64,000 nt of DNA from Strigamia acuminata (lineage: Eukaryota > Arthropoda > Chilopoda > Geophilomorpha > Linotaeniidae), in the NCBI GenBank assembly GCA_949358305.1, contig OX442320.1, positions 5,596,259-5,660,258 on the forward strand, written 5' to 3'. The notes under the pieces were generated by a model. The model had not been told where the DNA came from, ran no database searches, and worked only from the letters and a program-made list of their open reading frames with translations. Made by a program: the position numbers and the translations under genes. Numbering within the stretch: position 1 is the stretch's first letter; each line of letters starts with the position of its first letter. Shown here piece after piece: positions 40,527 to 51,100 of this stretch.

Positions 40527-41951
40527 ATGCCGCCCACAAAATCATGGTTCGTGGTTCTAGCTGCCTCGGTTGGTTTTTCACTCATCACGGGCTTAGGTCG
40601 CGTTGCCGGCTTAATTTTCGTCATAATCATCGATCATTATGGCGTCACCCGCGCAAAAGCATCCACGATTTTCATGACGTCGCGATTGGTTTCGACCATT
40701 TCAAGTTAGAAAAACAAAAAAAAAAAAATTAATAATTTTTTTAGACTAAAATTTCAACGTTTCAGCACCGATCGTGGCTAAACTCTCGACGAAATTCACC
40801 AACTCCACGTTAATCTGCACCGGAGGATTCCTTTTATTCGTCGCCCTTCTCTCCAGCGCCTTTACAACGGCAATATGGCAACTGGTAATCACCTACGGGC
40901 TCACGACAGGTACAAATCACCTCATTAACCGCAATAAATCATTACGTAAACCCTCATTTAGGTGTTGCATTTCCACTTGTCATCACCCCGGGTATTCTGG
41001 CCATCATTTCTTCGTTCAAAAAACGTCGCGCTCGGGCCCTAAGCGTCTATTTCACCATAGCGGGCGTAAGCGGGCTCCTAATCCCCTTAATCTACGAAAC
41101 CCTGCTGGAGAAATACCGCTGGAACGGCGCTTTCGTCGTCTATTCCGCCCTAACGTTGAACATATGTTGTTGCGGACTCCTCGTCGTCGTACCAAAACGA
41201 GCGAAAACTCGGCCGGTAACCACGAAATCGATATGCGAATTCCTATCGACGATTAAAAAAGACGTCCACATATTTAAAAACCCGACGTTCCTCGTGCTGT
41301 TGACGTGCCGGGTGCTCGTCATGATGCCGCTGCTCAACGTCATCGTGTTCCTTCCGGATTACGCGGAAAAAGACCTCGATCTCGGTCTCTCCAAACGCCA
41401 CGTCGCTTTTTTACTGGCCGTCACGTCCGTAGGTGACGTGTGCGCTCGAATACTCCCCGGAACCGTTTTGGAAAAGCTTCCGTGGCGCGTGAAATACACG
41501 TACGCCGTTTTATGCGCATCGCTCGGCGTTTTCTTGTTCGCGCTGCTCGCGGTGCGCAGTTACGCGCTCCTGCTCGCGCTGCACGTCGTGTTCGGACTTC
41601 AATTGGGGTTGTTGAACGTCATGCAGTATATCGTCGAAGCGGACTTGATGTCCCCGCAAATGGTGCCGGTTTCGCTCGGTATTAATCAGGCGGTGGGCGG
41701 TTGGGCGTCGGTCGCGATGATGCTGCTTGTAGGTATTGGAAATTAGAGAGATTGAGCGTTGAATTGGAATTTGAAGGTGGATAAATTGTTTTTCAGGGTT
41801 CATTCGCGACGTTAGTGGGTCTTATTATATCGGATTCAGCGTGATGGGTGTTTCGGCGGTTTTGTCCGCGTTGTTTTGGCTGGTGGAACCGTGTTTGGCG
41901 CGCTGTTTGCCGCCCTGCGTGCAAGAAAGTGCGAATTTGGAGGATCAGTGA
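40527..41951 (+). CDS. SLC16-type transporter 2, tandem paralogue (415 aa)
   Basis: Exons 40527-40704, 40766-40909, 40962-41732 and 41797-41951 give 1248 nt. It aligns along its length with the upstream copy: same 144-nt second core exon, the same intron phases, TPIVAKLSTKF, TPGILAI, FKKRRARALS and an ending VEPCLARCLPP. The N-terminus lacks the DGGxGW motif (it starts MPPTKSWFVVLAA), and the central loop is shorter. It may have changed substrate or partner (basigin-type) requirements. Transcribed in the same direction; intergenic gap 159 bp. Confidence 0.82.
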
Positions 41952-41969
41952 TTTATTTCGACGGTTATT

Positions 41970-42275
41970 CTACATCGGATAGAAACAATTGAAGCCGCCA
42001 CACATCGTTCGACAGCAGGAACCGTCGCCGGGGCACTGGCGGAACACTCCGATGCCGAAATCGTTGCCGAAACTTCCGTATCCGCACGTGCGGCGCTCGC
42101 AGAATCGTCCGCGCCAGCTCAGAGGAGCCGGACAGTCTTCGATTTGGCCGTCGGTTCCTGGAAATCAAGAAAAATTGATCGATTTAAGTGGAAAAGTTTA
42201 AGAAATTGCAATTGTTTTACCATTGGTGCCGTAAAAAGCGAGAAAAAACAAAATGAGGCAAAGTTTTGTGTACAT
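41970..42275 (-). CDS. Small secreted WAP-like (four-disulfide core) peptide, 80 aa
   Basis: Exons 42221-42275 and 41970-42157 give 243 nt. A signal peptide (MYTKLCLILFFLAFYGTN) precedes about 60 residues with eight Cys in the order C-X10-C-X4-C-X16-C-X5-CC-X3-C-X4-C. The C-terminal half (QCPGDGSCCRTMCGGFNCF) matches the WAP core C-X5-CC-X3-C-X3/4-C; the first half is unusual because Cys3-Cys4 are 16 apart. WAP peptides are secreted protease inhibitors or antimicrobials; function here is inferred. A CTACAG acceptor two bases before the ATG and a GATCG-GTAACA donor upstream indicate a leader exon at about 42345. Tail-to-tail with the transporter (18 bp apart). Confidence 0.75.
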
Positions 42276-42625
42276 TTCTGTAGAAAAAATCGATGGAATT
42301 ATTAGATAATTTGGTTTTTTAACTTGGAAAATGTGTTACCGATCCTCCTCGAGCAATTCGGGACGTCTGTGTGAGTGAAATCGAGGCAAAAATCGCCTTT
42401 TACGCGCTTTGAAATGACCCCAATCGCTTGGCCTTGATATTTAATGAGCTCAATTCGCGAAAGAAAGGGTCCTTAAAGGAAAAAAAATTCATTTTTATGT
42501 TTTTTTTTTTGTTATTTACACAAAATTTTGCAAGGGGGTATGAAATCTATGTGGGTCAAGGGAAAAGTCGGCGATTGGTGGAAAAGACATTTCATTTTCG
42601 CTCGTTTTCTTTCGTAATTTCGTAT

Positions 42626-43332
42626 TTATCGAGATTTGGACAGTGCGGGAAGATTTAAGTTGTTCTTTCGAGGCCTGATTAACGGGTGAGTCTAAAAACA
42701 CAAATGTTTATGCAACGAGGTGAGAGTAAATTAAAAAAAAAAAATTTTTTTTGTACTTTTCCGAGTTGAGCAACATCTATTTTTTCTTTTGCACTTTCCA
42801 ACTCTAATCGCAGATTTTCATTATTTCTGTAAAACATCGTTTAGATTAAAATTAAATTTAGTAACTTTTATGTCGAAAATACTTTTCTATTTCGGTTAAT
42901 TTGTGCCTGGAATGCGACATCGCTTTGGAAATCGTTTTCGAGTCCACGAGCAGTCGAGTTTGCGCAATATCGTCGTTTTCCTTCGTTTAAAACACTAAAA
43001 TTAGCTTAAAATCACATTTAAATGACAGAATCGTCAGCTTACAGCCTCGTCTGAGGGTGGAGTTTCTAATATTGACTCGCACTCGACGTTAATTCTTTCG
43101 CAGAGCGATTTAAGTGACGATGTTGATTCGGGATCCAAAGCGCCCATTTCCCTACGGAGAAATTAAAATTTCAAAAATTCACGCAAAAAAAATTGTGACA
43201 TGATCTATACCGTAATGATTCTTCCAGTGCACGTTTTATTACATCTTTTTTGTCTTTATTCAACGGTTTCCATTGTTCTCGAACGTCTTCTGGTACTTTT
43301 ATTACACAGCGCCCGGCTTTGAAAGACGCCAT
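42626..43332 (-). CDS. 154-aa coiled-coil protein of unknown family
   Basis: Exons 43211-43332, 43043-43151, 42883-42980, 42757-42826 and 42626-42691 give 465 nt with consistent phases. It starts MASFKAGRCVIKVPEDVREQ. The middle is Lys/Glu-rich with helical heptads (EIEKNNENLRLELESAKEK), and the tail is basic (RPRKNN). The last exon is the least certain, since an alternative frame of 60 codons is also open there. I do not recognise the family; the size and coiled coil would suit a small kinetochore, BLOC- or HAUS-type subunit, but nothing decides it. It shares a 90-bp promoter region with RFC2. Confidence 0.6.
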
Positions 43333-43422
43333 TTAATCCTTTCCCGGGCTTTCCTCTTTTTAAACTCTCGACCAATCGTGACAGAAGGCGCCACGGTAGA
43401 TACTCACGTGACTTTATTCGCA
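43333..43422. promoter_or_regulatory. Bidirectional promoter, coiled-coil gene / RFC2
   Basis: Only 90 bp separate the two divergent ATGs. No TATA box is seen. Contains actcacgtgac with a CACGTG E-box at about 43405-43410. Confidence 0.55.
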
Positions 43423-45435
43423 ATGGCGGAAGAAGTTGAGATGAAAGAAACTGAAGAATCGACGGAAAATGCGAAAGAAAACACCCGAAACGGGCTTTTG
43501 CACATCCCGTGGTAAGTGGAAATCAAACAAAAGCATAATCCAAACTAATTCACCCATTAATTATATTTTTTTTTAGGGTTGAGAAGTACAGACCAACAAA
43601 ATTTACCGAAATTGTCGGCAACGAAGAAACAGTAGCGCGACTCGAAGTGTTTTCCCGCGACGGAAACGTCCCAAACATCATCATAGCAGTAAAACTAGCA
43701 CTCGCATTTGATTATCCCTCAAAATACACATGAATATTTCCCACTAGGGACCGCCTGGCATCGGCAAAACAACAACTATTCTCTGTTTAGCGCGAATAAT
43801 GCTCGGATCGGCGTTTAAAGACGCGGTGTTGGAGTTAAACGCATCGAACGAAAGGTATAAAACACTCAGTCACGTGGTACATATTGATATTATTAATTTA
43901 CTCAGAGGTATCGACGTGGTGCGAAACAAAATCAAAATGTTTGCGCAGCAAAAGGTGACGTTACCGGCCGGACGACACAAAATTATAATTTTGGACGAAG
44001 CGGACAGCATGACGGATGGTGCGCAACAAGCGCTGAGAAGAACTATGGAGATCTACTCGAAGACGACGCGTTTTGCGTTGGCGTGTAACGCCTCGGATAA
44101 GATCATCGAGCCGATCCAATCGCGATGCGCGATGTTGCGGTTCAGCAAGCTGAGCGACGCGCAGATCCTCGCCAAGTTGCTGGACGTGTGCGAGAAGGAG
44201 AAATTGTCGTATACTGATGACGGACTCGAGGCGATTGTGTTCACCGCACAGGGCGATATGCGACAAGCGTTGAATAATCTGCAGTCAACTAGCATGGGGT
44301 TCGGACATGTCAACAGCGAAAATGTTTTCAAAGTGATTGAATTTTTTTGGAATTTGTTTGGATTTTTTAGTATTTTTTTGATTTTTTGGGAGATTTTTGG
44401 TTGTCTTGGGAGATTTTTGGATGTCTTGGGAGATTTTTGGATGTCTTGGGGGATTTTTGGATTTTTTAATCGTTTTTTTTTTAAATTTTTGTAATTTTTC
44501 GACTTTTTTTCGACTTTTTTCAAATTTTTTTTTCGACTTTTTTTCAATTCGATTTTTTTCTAATATTTTCGACTTTTATTCAATTTTTTCGACTTTTGTT
44601 CAATTTTTTGGACTTTTTTCAAGTTTTTTTTACTTTTTTCAAATTTTTTCGACTTTTTTCTAATTTTTTCGACTTTTTTCTAATATTTTCGACTTTTATT
44701 CAATTTTTTCGACTTTTATTCAATTTTTTCGACTTTTTTCAATTTTTTTTTACTTTTTTCAAATTTTTTCTAATTTTTTCTAATTTTTTCGACTTTTATT
44801 CAATTTTTTCGACTTTTATTCAATTTTGTCGACTTTTATTCAATTTTGTCGACTTTTTTCAAATTTTTTCGACTTTTTTTCGACTTTTTTCAATTTTTTT
44901 CGACTTTTTTCTAATTTTTTCGACTTTTTTCTAATTTTTTCGACTTTTATTCAATTTTTTCGACTTTTCCAAATTTTTTCGACTTTTTTCCAATTATTTA
45001 GATTATTTTTGAGTTTTTCTGAATTTTTCTGATTTTTACCGAATTTTTACCGAATTTCTTTGCATTTTTGCAGGTGTGCGACGAACCACACCCGCTGCTG
45101 ATCAAAGACATGCTGCAACATTGCATTAAGGGCGACATTGACGAATCCTACAAAATAATGTCCCACTTGTGGAAACTCGGCTACTCCTCCGAAGACATAA
45201 TCAGCAACGTATTCCGCGTCTGCAAGAACCACTCGATGCCCGAATACCTAAAACTAGAGTTCCTCAAGGTGATTGAAACAAACCACAAACCTTTGCAATC
45301 TTTATTGTTCTTAATATTCTAAAGGAAATCGGCTACACACACATGAAAATCGTTCAAGGAATGAGATCGTTACTTCAAATGTCGGGACTACTCTCTCGTT
45401 TATGTCAGAAAACCACTCTCCCGCCGCCAGATTGA
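43423..45435 (+). CDS. RFC2: Replication factor C subunit 2 (346 aa)
   Basis: Exons 43423-43511, 43577-43688, 43748-43854, 43906-44332, 45074-45268 and 45325-45435 give 1041 nt. AAA+ clamp-loader subunit. WVEKYRP (RFC box), Walker [10 protein letters not shown], the subunit-typical [11 protein letters not shown], Walker [10 protein letters not shown], an arginine-finger/SRC motif QSRCAML, sensor 2 region [13 protein letters not shown], and an ending CQKT-like, all as in animal RFC2; length fits (human 354). With RFC1, 3, 4 and 5 it loads PCNA onto primed DNA in the nucleus. The first 25 residues are an acidic leader. Intron 4 (741 bp) is a pyrimidine-rich array. Confidence 0.95.
44340..45060. 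repeat. Private array in RFC2 intron 4
   Basis: Reiterated tttttcgactttttttcaaa-type words (about 17-20 bp), preceded by four units of gggagatttttggatgtctt. Every long ORF across it is an artefact. Confidence 0.92.
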
Positions 45436-45598
45436 CCCCATTTAATCGATATAATCCATTTAATCGACACGAAGCGAAACTCGACTAATTAAATGTCATT
45501 TTCTATCAATTATTTCATTTGTTTTTCCTATACAAACATCTAAAACATACGAGCGAATAAAATACCTAATAAATCAATCAAAAAACGTGGGCTTCTCG

Positions 45599-47310
45599 TT
45601 AATTCAAGGAACTTTTTTGCTGTTTCTTTTTCTGCGCGTTGGGAGGCTTGAAACGTTGTTGATTTCCGTTGAACTGACTCGCCATTTGGCCGTTCAAAGC
45701 GGGGAAATTCTTCTGTTTGAGTGGCGGCGCTGGAATGCTGGGTAACGAAGCCTGTGGTCGCAGAATGGGACCGACTACGAGCGGAGCTTGTTGAGAAATC
45801 ACCGTTGGCAACGACAATCTAAATTGGAATAAAAAATTCGTTTTTATTATATTATATTATTATTATTATTACTTACAATCTTTGTGGTTCGTGCGGACGA
45901 AGTGGAATTCGCGGTAAACGTTGGTTTTTGCGGTCCTGACCGTGATGTCCTTCTTGCAAGATGGCGCGCGCGATGCCGTACGCTTCCGACGACCATTTGC
46001 TCGAGCTGAGAATCTCGCGGATCATCGTTTTCAATCGGTTCAACTATTTGTAAAATATTTTTTTTATTTTTTAATAATTTTTAATATTTTTTTTTTAATA
46101 CTTCAACTTGGAGTTCGATGTTTTCTCGTTTTTGTTGTTGGAGCATTTCGTCCAGGTCGTCGAGTCTTTGCGAGTACATGACTGGTATTTCGTTGTGTTT
46201 GACCGACGAATGGGGTTTGGATCGTTGGTTGGGATGACCGGAAGTGTGACTGCGATTTATAAAAATTAATTTCGCACGTATATTTTTTTTTTTGATTAAA
46301 ATTGATCGTACATTTTCATTTGTTCGAATCGAGAAGTGAGAAACAAATTCTTGTTCTTCGCATCGCTCAACGCGGAGATCAACTCGCGATTTTCAGCTTC
46401 CAAAATCGCCATTTGTCGCTTTAAATCCGTTATTCGGATACTTTGCTCCACGGAACTCGCCGAGGAGCTTCGCGAGACACTCTCGTCGCTATTTTGGCCT
46501 TAAAAAAGAAATTAAATTAATATTTCATCATTTTTTACCAAATATTTCAATATTTCGTCATTTTTTACCAAATATTTAAATATTTCGTCATTTTTTACCA
46601 AATATTTAAATATTTCGTCATTTTTTACCAAATATTTAAATATTTCGTCATTTTTTAACCAAATATTTAAATATTTCATCATTTTTCATCATTTTTTACA
46701 AAATATTTAAATATTTCATCATTTTTCATCATTTTTTACAAAATATTTAAATCCGTCATCATTTTTTTAAAAAAATATTCAAGTATTTTATCATTTTAAA
46801 CAATAAATGTTTATCACCATCGTCAACCCAAATTCCATCGCTACTTTTGTCCGGAATTCCTTCTCCCATCACCAATTGAAATTGCAAACCTTAAAAAAAT
46901 AGAAAATAAAATAAAAATAAATTTTTTTTTTTTTAAATTAAAAATTTTAAATTAAAATTACTTTTATTTTTTCTTTTTAACTGCTCGATTTCCTTGTGCA
47001 GACTCGATAAAACGATGGTGTGTTGCTCCTTGAGGAATTTAATATTCCTTTCCAAGCGTAAAATGGTCCGCGTTGGCTCCATCGACGTGCCTGCAACTCC
47101 ATCTTGAAATTCCGGCGGAATCTGCGGCTCGCACGACGGTGGAATGGACGATTGCCGTTTCTGACTTTTACGAGCAGATTTCCTGTACCGGGTACCGTCG
47201 TTTATCTGCCTGGAATTCGCCGACCAAATCGCCGACTGAGGAATCACAGCCGGTAACGGGGAAATGAATTGCATCGGCGGCGGCGGTTTTTCCTGCACTG
47301 CCGTATTCAT
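45599..47310 (-). CDS. CCDC74/CCDC92-family coiled-coil protein 2 (380 aa)
   Basis: Exons 46962-47310, 46818-46889, 46312-46498, 46102-46249, 45877-46043 and 45599-45818 give 1143 nt. Signature NIKFLKEQHTIVLSSLHKEI, then KRKNK and, across the splice, SLQFQLVMGEGIPD: the CCDC74/92 N-terminal block. A second helix lies in exon 3 (QSIRITDLKRQMAILEAENR) and a third in exon 4 (DDLDEMLQQQKRENIELQVE). The tail ends with PPLKQKNFPAL and a Lys/Gln-rich end. Family members sit at centrosomes and ciliary bases. A leader intron precedes the ATG (GGTTAG acceptor). Upstream there is an RFX X-box. More complete than paralogue 1. Confidence 0.78.
46530..46800. repeat. Private array in intron 2 of CCDC74/92-like gene 2
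   Basis: About eight units of roughly 30 bp built on aaatatttcgtcatttttta. Confidence 0.9.
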
Positions 47311-47656
47311 TTCTAACCAGCAATTTTTCACCAAAAATCAAACATTTTTTTAAAAAAAATAACAACCCCAAAAAAATAATTCCAAAAAAAAATAACAAAT
47401 CTCTACGAATTCATTTTTCAAAATTTAAAAAAAAAAAATTAATTTAAAATTAATAAAAAAAAAATTAATGAAGGAGGAAAAAAAGTGTGAATTTCATGTT
47501 GTGATAATTGAAAAGAATTGAAAAAAATGTTGTGGGGGGTCGGTAAAATGTGTGTTGTGGTGAAAAAGTGTTTGTAAACGAGTTAGATAGAAGCAGCATG
47601 AAAAAATTGCTGAGTAAAGCTAGAGCGTTGGTTTTCTTCCCCGCACGGCATGCATC

Positions 47657-47670
47657 GTTGCCATAGCACC
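47657..47670. promoter_or_regulatory. RFX X-box-like site
   Basis: GTTGCCATAGCACC fits the X-box consensus GTNRCC-N(0-3)-RGYAAC except for one position. It lies 347 bp upstream of the CCDC74/92-like ATG (closer to the transcript start because of the leader intron), as expected for RFX-controlled ciliary genes. Confidence 0.6.
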
Positions 47671-47688
47671 ACAGGCTCGCAGCGGAGA

Positions 47689-47696
47689 TGACGTCA
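47689..47696. promoter_or_regulatory. CRE palindrome upstream of CCDC74/92-like gene 2
   Basis: TGACGTCA 19 bp beyond the X-box-like site on the plus strand. Confidence 0.45.
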
Positions 47697-47817
47697 AATG
47701 TTAGGTTTTAAATTTCTGGAAACTTAAGATTTAAAAATATAAGTTTTAAAGTGAGATGAAATTTTCGTTAAAATTCGTCGATGCAAAAAAAAGATTGAAT
47801 TCGGTTTAAAAAATGTA

Positions 47818-48018
47818 CTAATTTGACGAGGACTTATCCACTTCGAAAAATGTGCTCATGTCTGAGCCGATTTCTGTTCCGTGAACTGATGGCGGCAGTT
47901 TAAACCGTGTGTTCGAACTTCGATTGCTTCGTTTTCGAGCTAAGCAAAGCGAAGAGGTAAATAAAGCGAGCGCCACGAAAACACAACGGGTTAATTTCCG
48001 CGCCCAACTGCCGCACAT
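47818..48018 (-). CDS. Possible 66-aa single-span small protein
   Basis: An ORF from ATG at 48018: a short basic N-terminus (CGSWARKLTR), a hydrophobic span CVFVALALFTSSLCLA, then a basic and a Ser-rich tail. It lies in the gap between two divergent genes, facing the CCDC gene. No family is recognised, and chance cannot be excluded. Confidence 0.25.
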   Translation of the reverse strand: MCGSWARKLTRCVFVALALFTSSLCLARKRSNRSSNTRFKLPPSVHGTEIGSDMSTFFEVDKSSSN

Positions 48019-48149
48019 TCGATTTGATTTTCGGGCGGGCGGATTCGATTTTTCCTGATTTCTCACTAATAAACTCGTTTATTTATTTATGTTTTTGTGG
48101 ATGTTTTGTTTTTTTGAAGGGTTAGACCCGATGTTGTGCTGATATCAGA

Positions 48150-51100
48150 ATGAGCGAAGGAAACGAGGATGAGCCCCATCAAGCGGGACGAAGTCCGGTT
48201 CGAGGCGGGACGGGATCGGACAAGAAGGCGGCGAAGACGCCTTTTGTCGTTCAGAAAGTGTCTCCTGTGCGGCCGTCGTACAGCTACCCGGGCTCTGTGG
48301 CTAAACCGGACGTGTATTCGAAATTCCGCTTCATCACGGAGGAGATGATGGAGCAAGTGATTTGCGAAGCGCAGGAGAACTTGGCCAAAAAGACTAAATC
48401 GACGGGTTCGAAGAGCAAGAAGTGTTCGAATACGGGTGGAGCTGGTGGATTTTTGGAGAACGAAGTCAGCAAGGCGCAATATGACAAGTGGATCAAGCAA
48501 ATTAAGTGGTTTTGGCTCGAAATTGAAGATTATCTCAGGGAAATTGAAACTGTCTACAATGAAGGTGCGCAACCAACACCACGAACACCCGCGAACAAAT
48601 CTAGTTTTTCTTAGTTTTCTAAGGTTTTAGAGCATTTTTAAAAATGTTTTTAGTTGTTTTTAGGTTTTGTTAGATGTTTTTAGATGGTTTTTGATAATTT
48701 TTAGATAACTATAGATGTTTTTTGATGATTTTTAGATGACTTTTCGATCATTTTAGTTGTTTTTGATGATTTTTTTTGTTTTTTGATGGTTTTTGGATAT
48801 TCTTTAGGTATTTTAGATGATTTTTGTTAATTTTTAGATAACTATAGATGTTTTTTGGTGATTTTTAGATGATTTTTCGATGATTTTAGTTGTTTTTGAT
48901 GATTTTTTTTGTTTTTTGATGGTTTTTGGATATTCTTTAGGTATTTTAGATGATTTTTGTTAATTTTTAGATAACTATAGATGTTTTTTGATGATTTTTA
49001 GATGACTTTTCGATCATTTTAGTTGTTTTTGATGATTTTTTTTGTTTTTTGATGGTTTTTGGATATTCTTTAGGTATTTTAGATGATTTTTGTTAATTTT
49101 TAGATAACTATAGATGTTTTTTGGTGATTTTTAGATGACTTTTCGATAATTTTCGATGTTTTTGATGATTTTTGGATATTTTTTGATGGTTTTTAAATAT
49201 TCCTTAGACATTTTAGATGGTTTTTGATAATTTTTAGATAACTATAGATGTTTTTTGATGATTTGTAGATGACTTTTCGATAATTTTAGATGTTTTTGAT
49301 GATTTTTTGATGTTTTTTGATGGTTTTTAGATATTCTTTAAACATTTTAGATGGTTTTTAGATATTCTTTAAACATTTTAGATGGTTTTTAGATATTCTT
49401 TAAACATTTTAGATGGTTTTTAGACATTCTTTAAACATTTTAGATGGTTTTTAGATATTCTTTAGACATTTTAGATGTTTTTTGATGCTTTTTCAGAATA
49501 TTGTTATTGATGTTTTCTCAATTTTATTTATTTCTAGTTCGGTTACATTCGGATGCTTTCGAGAATAAGCGCAAAGATAAAGAGGAAGAAGTGCGTCGAA
49601 ATAAACGCATTTCAGAATTCAATGCTCGCTCTTGTCGCATTGTTTACGACCTCCAACAACAGACGAAAGACGTGTTTTCGTACCTGGAGAGCAACCGCTA
49701 CGTGTTGAACCGATCCACGATGAAGAAACTGCACGGAATTCATCGCGGCGTCGTCATGGCTCTCCACAATCTGCTGACGCGCCTTCCGGATTACGAGCTG
49801 GACCGAGGATTGCCGCCAGTCTACCATCAACTTGCAATGCTAATCCGACGACTAGCTCAATGTTGTTACAAGCTGGGCATCGGCCAAGACGTGCACATAA
49901 TCCGCAACCTCGAAGGCATTCGGCAAAAGGTCGAAGACGCCAATCAAGAAGTGCAGCAAGAAATGCCGCTCTACAAATTGACGCCGGGCGCTAAAAAGCA
50001 GCAAGTCTGTAGCCCTTGGGACTCCAAGGGCAACAAGACTTGTCCGGTCGTCTGGCAAGAGTACGAAGCACATTCGAAAGGTCGCTCGGCGAATTTAGTT
50101 TTCACTTTTTGTTTTTAGAAATGGATTTTTTAACTATGAATTTATGGGGTTTTTTTAGGGAAAAAAGTACCAGCAAAGGTGTCGCCGAAGCTTTTGGAAA
50201 TGATTGATGTGTCGAAACGAGGGGGTTTCATCGCGCCGGTGCATTTGCAATCGGTTGAGTATATTTCAATGCACATTTTGATGAATTTTTGACATTTATG
50301 ATGTTTTTGATATTTCTTATAATGGATTTTGATATTTTTTGTATGTTTTTGATATTTTCTGATATCTTTTTGATGTTTTTTGATGTTTTTGATATTTTTT
50401 TGTATGTTTTTGATATTTTTTTGTATGTTTTTGATATTTTTTTGTATGTTTTTGATATTTTTTTGCATGTTTTGGATATTTTTTGTATGTTTTTGATATA
50501 TTTTTGTATGTTTTTGATACTTTTTGATGTTTTTTGATACTTTTTTGATATTTTTTGATATTTTTTCACATTTTTTGATGTTGTTTGATACTTTTTTGTA
50601 TTTTTTTGGTACTTTTTTGTATTTTTTGGATATTTTTTGATATTTTTTCACATTTTTTCATATTTTTTCATATTTTTGATGTTTTCTGATCCTTTTTCGA
50701 CGTTATAATTTCAAGGGAATCGACAAGTTTCTACGATTGAAATCACCGATGCTTAAAGAAGGCAAACCAGCAGCGATCGGCGGAAAATTATCCAAAGCGA
50801 TGGGAAAACCATCAAACATGACCGACGAGGAGTTTGAATCGATGGCCACCAGGTTAACCATTAAAAAAAAACCACCCCAAACAAACAAAAACCAATAAAA
50901 ACCCAATTATTTCAAGATTCAAAAAACTGCAACAAGAATTCATCAGCGAAGTGGAAGGCCAAATCAGCGCGCGCCTAAAACCGCTCCTACAAGAAGCGAA
51001 GGTTCCAAAACCCCAGAAAAAAACCTTACAAATTGAAACTAAAACCAAATTAATTGACCGCAGAAAGTGGCCGAATCGGCGAAAAGCAAGAAAACTCTGA

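Noticed and set aside
44397-45032. Phe-rich ORFs in RFC2 intron 4
   Set aside because: Low-complexity array between two exons whose splice sites and protein match RFC2.
50142-50651. Minus-strand Lys/Asn/Ile repeat ORFs
   Set aside because: Antisense reading of the T-rich Moonraker intron 3 array.
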